From a virus: 32,854 bases of DNA. Location: the IMG/VR virus record IMGVR_UViG_3300013233_000439, positions 1-32,854 of that record; one strand, written 5' to 3'. Shown here in pieces: positions 28,636-32,854 of the stretch. The notes under the pieces were generated by a model. The model was not told the origin of the DNA. It saw only the letters and a program-made list of their open reading frames with translations, and searched no databases. The translations under genes were made by a program, and so were the position numbers. Every line of letters starts with the position of its first letter. Positions within the stretch are counted from its first letter, which is position 1.

Positions 28636-31211
28636 TGAAAGAATGTAAAATAATATTGATAGATGAAGTAAATTGCGCATGTCTTGGATTGTCCCGCGAC
28701 CATGCTGCATATTTTTACGAAAAGTACGGCATCCATACAGAAAACTATTTTTTCAATCCTAAGTTTCAATTGGGATCATGGGATGGTAAGATTCGTTACT
28801 TTCATAAGACTGGAAAAACATTTATAACCGTATTGGATGAGATAGTACCAAGTATTATTGGATTGGGTTATGATATATCCGTGGAAGATAAGCGCGTGGC
28901 ACTTTCCATAGCACCACCACCAATTGATAAAGATTTCTTCAGTAATATTATTGGTAAGGATGGCGAACCATGGGAAGTACGTGACTACCAAGTAGAATTA
29001 GTTAATTCTTTATTGGTATCTGGAAATGGTATTGGTATTGCGGGTACTGGGGCGGGTAAAGCTCAACCACTCAATTCAAATATACTAACCCCAATGGGTT
29101 GGAAAAAAATGGGCGATATTGATATTGGGGGTATAGTTACTACGCCCAACAATAAAACCAGTACTGTTATAGGTGTTTTTCCTCAAGGACAAAAAGAAAT
29201 TTATGAAATAACTTTCCACGATGGAACCACTACAAGGTGTTGTAAAGAGCATTTATGGAAAGTAAACCACCCCGTTACTACATATAGAAACAATACAGAG
29301 ACGAGATTAGTAACTACTGGTGATATAATAGATTTTTTGGATAAGAAGTCCAAAGATAAAAAAATTCATAACAATATTTCTATCCCGTTGTGTGATCCTA
29401 TTGAGTTTTCATCTAATGAAGAATTAACCATAGAACCATATTTATTGGGTTTGTTACTTGGTGATGGTATGATTAGTTCTGGTAGTATAATAATTTCGTC
29501 CGCCGACGAAGAAATACTCGAAAGTGTAAAATCACTAGTACTATCTAATGACCTCCATCTAATTCAACACAACGAATATGATTATTCAATAGTGAAGCGG
29601 CAAAAACAAAATACTTGTCCTCCTTCAAAAAACATATTAATAGAACGTTTAAAAGAAATGGGGTTATATGGGAAGCATTCCTATGATAAATTTATTCCCA
29701 ATAATTATAAAAATGCATCTATTGATGATCGGTTCAATTTAATTCAGGGTTTGATGGATACGGATGGTACAGTATCTAAAGATATGGGGAGACCCTCATA
29801 TTCTACAACAAGCAAAAGATTGGCAGAGGGGGTGTGTGAAATTATCCAATCACTTGGGGGGATATGCACAATAACGTCCAGGATTCCATCATATACATAC
29901 AGGGGTGTAAAGAAACAAGGAAGATTGGCATATACTTGTCACATAGCACACCCCACCCCCAAAAAATTGTTCAGGTTGGAACGAAAACGCAAAAAAATGT
30001 ACGATAAGCACGCAGATGGACGTACAGAATTATCGCGCAGAATTAAAAGTATAGATGTTGTATCATCAGAAAATGCACAGTGTATATTATTAGATTCAAA
30101 AGATCATTTGTATATAACAGATAACTTTATTGTTACACACAACACTTCTATGTGTGCAGCATTAGCACTATCGTATGAACGTACTGGCGCACTACGGTCT
30201 TTAATTATTGTCCCAGATACTACCCTTACAGATCAGACAAAAGATGCTTACGCGTACTTTGGATTAGATGTGGGGGAATTTAGTGGTGAATTAAAAGACC
30301 TTGATCATCAGCATGTCGTTTCAACGTGGCAGACGTTGAAGAATGACCCTACGGTCATAACCCAATTCAAAATGGTTATCGTCGATGAAGCACAAGGATT
30401 GCGTGGTCCTGTCTTAAGTAAGCTAATGAATGAATATGGTAAACATATATCTTATCGGTTTGGTGTCACAGGAACATTGCCAGAAGGTGAATCTGATGCG
30501 ACGGCAGTCCGCGTAGCAGTAGGTTCTGTGCAATATGAAATACCTGCACACGTTCTTATAGAACAAGGTCATTTATCTACACTTAACATTGATATAATAC
30601 AATTAACCGTAAATTTAAAAAAAGAATATGAAAATTTCAAAGAAGAAGTAAAGGGAGATTCAGAATTATCTAAGATTACCTATGGTAAATTTAAAGATTC
30701 GTATTTTCCAGACTTCACCGCAGAAAAATCCTTTTTACATTCACAAGAGTCGCGACAAAAATGGATAGCACAAGATCTAATAAACAAAAGCACATTAAGT
30801 AAAGGTAATGTATTGTGTTTGGTTAATGGTGTGGCATTTGGTAAAAAATTGGCAGAAATGATCCCCGATGCTGTTTTTTTGCACGGTAAAGACAAGAAGG
30901 CTGTTAGAAAGGAGATATATAAAAGTTTCGCTGATAACGATAACCTAATTGTTATAGCAACAGTACATATCGCGGGTACTGGGCTGGATATTGAAAGGAT
31001 ATTTAATTTGGTATTTGTAGATATAGGAAAATCTTTTATTCGTGTAATACAAGCAATTGGGCGTGGGTTAAGAAAAGCGCACGATAAAGATCACGTAGAC
31101 GTTACCGACATATGCTCAGATTTGAAATATAGTAAACGACATGTAGCAAGAAGAATCAAACATTATAAGGATGCAAAATACCCATACAATAAAAGAAAGG
31201 TTGATTATTGA
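28635..31211 (+). CDS. uvsW: UvsW-like helicase with intein
   Basis: 858 aa in total, 497 aa after removal of the 361-aa intein, matching T4 UvsW (about 500). N-terminal substrate-binding part: YFFNPKFQLGSWDGKIRYF; Walker A GTGAGK-TS is split by the intein after Lys142; motif II VIVDEAQGLRG; motif III FGVTGTLPEG; motif VI QAIGRGLRKA. UvsW is an SF2 helicase/translocase that unwinds branched DNA and R-loops and drives the switch from origin to recombination-dependent replication in T4. An unspliced product cannot bind ATP, so splicing controls activity. It overlaps uvsY (TAATG), and a homing endonuclease follows directly. Confidence 0.95.
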   Translation: MKECKIILIDEVNCACLGLSRDHAAYFYEKYGIHTENYFFNPKFQLGSWDGKIRYFHKTGKTFITVLDEIVPSIIGLGYDISVEDKRVALSIAPPPIDKDFFSNIIGKDGEPWEVRDYQVELVNSLLVSGNGIGIAGTGAGKAQPLNSNILTPMGWKKMGDIDIGGIVTTPNNKTSTVIGVFPQGQKEIYEITFHDGTTTRCCKEHLWKVNHPVTTYRNNTETRLVTTGDIIDFLDKKSKDKKIHNNISIPLCDPIEFSSNEELTIEPYLLGLLLGDGMISSGSIIISSADEEILESVKSLVLSNDLHLIQHNEYDYSIVKRQKQNTCPPSKNILIERLKEMGLYGKHSYDKFIPNNYKNASIDDRFNLIQGLMDTDGTVSKDMGRPSYSTTSKRLAEGVCEIIQSLGGICTITSRIPSYTYRGVKKQGRLAYTCHIAHPTPKKLFRLERKRKKMYDKHADGRTELSRRIKSIDVVSSENAQCILLDSKDHLYITDNFIVTHNTSMCAALALSYERTGALRSLIIVPDTTLTDQTKDAYAYFGLDVGEFSGELKDLDHQHVVSTWQTLKNDPTVITQFKMVIVDEAQGLRGPVLSKLMNEYGKHISYRFGVTGTLPEGESDATAVRVAVGSVQYEIPAHVLIEQGHLSTLNIDIIQLTVNLKKEYENFKEEVKGDSELSKITYGKFKDSYFPDFTAEKSFLHSQESRQKWIAQDLINKSTLSKGNVLCLVNGVAFGKKLAEMIPDAVFLHGKDKKAVRKEIYKSFADNDNLIVIATVHIAGTGLDIERIFNLVFVDIGKSFIRVIQAIGRGLRKAHDKDHVDVTDICSDLKYSKRHVARRIKHYKDAKYPYNKRKVDY
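29061..30143 (+). other. class 3-like intein with LAGLIDADG endonuclease (in UvsW)
   Basis: A 361-residue intein in the Walker A motif (GAGK before, TS after). Residue 1 is Ala (AQPLNSNILTPMGWKKMGDI), not Cys/Ser. The Trp-Cys-Thr triad of class 3 inteins is present: Trp in EHLWKV (block B), Cys in AQCILLD (block F), Thr in VTHN (block G); +1 is Thr. LAGLIDADG motifs LGLLLGDGM and IQGLMDTDG are intact. In class 3 the block F Cys starts splicing. Confidence 0.88.
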
Positions 31212-32813
31212 ATGAAACGCCTCACCAGTTTAGAATTCATACAAATATCTTCAAAAATTCATAACGGCAAGTATGATTACTCTGAAATAGAATTTAAAAA
31301 TAAATCTTCCAAAGTAAAAATAAGATGCATAGAGCATGGAACTACCTTTTATCAAATTCCTAGATTGCATATGGCTGGGAGTACAGGCTGCAAAGAATGT
31401 ATAAATCATCGTCGTAAGATGACAAATCTTAAAAACCATGGTGTTGAATATCCTCTGCAATCCTCAAACATAAAAAATAAAGTTAAAAAAACATGTATAA
31501 AAAAGTATGGTTTTGATAATCCATCTAAATCCACAGTAGTTCGAAAAAAAATTAAAAATACTAATATGCAACGTTTGGGCGTAGAGCATCAATGGCAGTC
31601 TAAAAAAATTCAGGACAAAGTAAAAACAACGATGCGGAAGAGACATGGGGTCGATAATCCACAACAATCTAATAAAATAAAAGAAAAAACAAAAAAAACC
31701 AATATTGAGAAATATGGAATGTCGTGTCCAATCCACACGCCAGATAATATAGCCAAACGAAAATTGGAAAATATTAAAAAATATGGAAACGAACATCCAA
31801 GTCAGTCACATATCGATCCTGTGATAATAGATAAATTAAAAGATGAAAATTGGTTGTATGATCAGCATATAATTAACAAGCGCCCACTCTGTGTCATTGC
31901 AGATGATTTAGGAATAAATGAAAGTACTATTGGGAGATATTTGCATAATCACAACATAGAAACGCATAATTATTATAGATCTGCTGGTGAAAACGAAGTA
32001 GCGACTTTTATAAAATCATTAAATATTGAAATCATACAAAATACGAGAAAAATCATACCGCCATATGAATTAGATATTTATATACCAGAACACAAATTGG
32101 CAATAGAATATTGTGGTTTATATTGGCACTCTGAACAAGCAGGAAAGTCTGAAAACTATCACAGGAATAAGCTTGATATGTGCAATAAAAAAGGAATACA
32201 GTTAATAACTATGTTTGAAAGTGAATGGAAACAAAGACAATCGCAAATAAAGAATAAATTAAGATCTTTATTACATTGTAATTCTTCAGAAACTATTTAT
32301 GCAAGAAAAACAAATATTGTACATGTTACTAAAAAACAAAAACAGAAATTTTTTAATAACAATCATATACAGGCAGATGGTCCCGGATCTATTAATATTG
32401 GATTGATGTGCGATGATTTAGTGGCGTGTATGTCATTTATAAAAATAAATCGTGACTATGAATTGCGTAGGTATGCTACATCCTGCCACGTCCCTGGTGG
32501 ATTTACTAAATTGTTGAAATTTTTTATAGATTCGTATGAACCAAAATCTATAATCTCTTTTGCCGATCTTAGGTGGTCGAATGGTAATATGTATTTAAAA
32601 ACTGGTTGGGAAATTGATAAAATACTAAAACCAGACTATTATTATTCTCCTGATGGGAAAAATTTATTTCACAAATTTAATTATAGGCGAAAAAATTTGA
32701 GTAAATTATTGGATAATTTTGACGAATCTTTGTCAGAAAAGATAAATTGTGATAATAATGGAATATTGAGAATATGGGACTGCGGCAAAATAAAATTTAA
32801 AAAGTTAATATAA
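31212..32813 (+). CDS. EDxHD/Vsr-like homing endonuclease with repeats
   Basis: A 533-aa protein. Residues ~5-75 hold a zinc-ribbon-like domain (VKIRCIEHGTTFYQIP; GCKECINH). Residues ~75-205 contain about five repeats of the type K(T/N)-x-x-(R/K)(K/H)G-x-(D/E)(N/H)P-x-QS, e.g. MRKRHGVDNPQQSNKIK, which probably wrap DNA. A helix-turn-helix (VIADDLGINESTIGRYLHNH) follows. The nuclease domain SAGENEVATFIKSLN, YELDIYIPEHKLAIEYCGLYWHSE, GIQLITMFESEW has the E...D...H pattern of very-short-patch-repair-like (EDxHD) homing nucleases such as I-Bth0305I. The last ~150 residues are an extra GNAT-like region. It starts directly at the UvsW stop (TGAATG). Confidence 0.85.
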   Translation: MKRLTSLEFIQISSKIHNGKYDYSEIEFKNKSSKVKIRCIEHGTTFYQIPRLHMAGSTGCKECINHRRKMTNLKNHGVEYPLQSSNIKNKVKKTCIKKYGFDNPSKSTVVRKKIKNTNMQRLGVEHQWQSKKIQDKVKTTMRKRHGVDNPQQSNKIKEKTKKTNIEKYGMSCPIHTPDNIAKRKLENIKKYGNEHPSQSHIDPVIIDKLKDENWLYDQHIINKRPLCVIADDLGINESTIGRYLHNHNIETHNYYRSAGENEVATFIKSLNIEIIQNTRKIIPPYELDIYIPEHKLAIEYCGLYWHSEQAGKSENYHRNKLDMCNKKGIQLITMFESEWKQRQSQIKNKLRSLLHCNSSETIYARKTNIVHVTKKQKQKFFNNNHIQADGPGSINIGLMCDDLVACMSFIKINRDYELRRYATSCHVPGGFTKLLKFFIDSYEPKSIISFADLRWSNGNMYLKTGWEIDKILKPDYYYSPDGKNLFHKFNYRRKNLSKLLDNFDESLSEKINCDNNGILRIWDCGKIKFKKLI

Positions 32814-32818
32814 AATAG

Positions 32819-32847
32819 TTGACTATTGAAGTTTTATAGTTTATAAT
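32819..32847 (+). promoter_or_regulatory. sigma70-type promoter
   Basis: TTGACT (32819-32824), 17-base spacer, TATAAT (32842-32847). It points out of the window into a gene not included. Confidence 0.7.
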
Positions 32848-32854
32848 ACTATAT

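Noticed and set aside
1-32854. CRISPR array or insertion sequence
   Set aside because: No regular repeat-spacer pattern and no transposase with terminal inverted repeats was seen; the mobile genes are inteins and homing endonucleases.

Overview
The window is a stretch of an AT-rich, T4-related myovirus genome (a large tailed phage). The evidence is the recombination pair UvsY and UvsW, a gp61-type primase, PhoH, thymidylate synthase plus dihydrofolate reductase, and repeated NATAAATA boxes like T4 late promoters. Nearly all genes run on the + strand; only two intact genes are on the - strand. The host is probably a Gram-negative proteobacterium with an exosortase system, because the phage encodes a protein with a PEP-CTERM-type sorting tail. 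The proteobacterial tag on the tmRNA agrees. A betaproteobacterial or methylotrophic host is possible but is inference.

Layout. 1-4.6 kb: YqeY-like protein, broken GIY-YIG endonuclease, Rnl5-type RNA ligase, two exported proteins (the second PEP-CTERM), ribosomal protein bS21. 4.6-5.9 kb: tRNA with amber anticodon CUA, then about 1 kb of non-coding DNA with its own promoter, packed with tetraloop hairpins and holding a second tRNA-like fold (UAA). 5.9-10 kb: GIY-YIG endonuclease (- strand), proteins of unknown function, an HNH nuclease, a Sec-like 8/4 serine-anticodon tRNA, tRNA-Arg, a 103-nt structured RNA and a MazG-like enzyme. 10-16.2 kb: a complete PrkA-YeaH-SpoVR operon, SpoVR carrying an intein. 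16.2-24.2 kb: PhoH, a 7-TM sensor-like protein, small membrane proteins, Thg1-like enzyme, MazG-like enzyme, ThyA, DHFR and an Acb1-like anti-CBASS enzyme. 24.2-25.2 kb: a structural-looking gene on the - strand and a circularly permuted tmRNA. 25.2-32.8 kb: HNH endonuclease, ClpP-like protease, primase, UvsY, UvsW with an intein, and an EDxHD-type homing endonuclease.

The theme is control of translation and RNA: bS21, four tRNAs (one amber suppressor, one with non-canonical architecture), a two-piece tmRNA, a YqeY protein, an RNA ligase, a Thg1-like 3'-5' polymerase and a very large structured RNA. A second theme is mobile-intron-type load: two inteins and about seven free-standing homing endonucleases or remnants, several placed beside the RNA genes.

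Several genes are interrupted by single frameshifts, most near short A or C runs. This may reflect real decay of selfish genes, but two affected genes are ordinary phage genes, so assembly indels must be considered.
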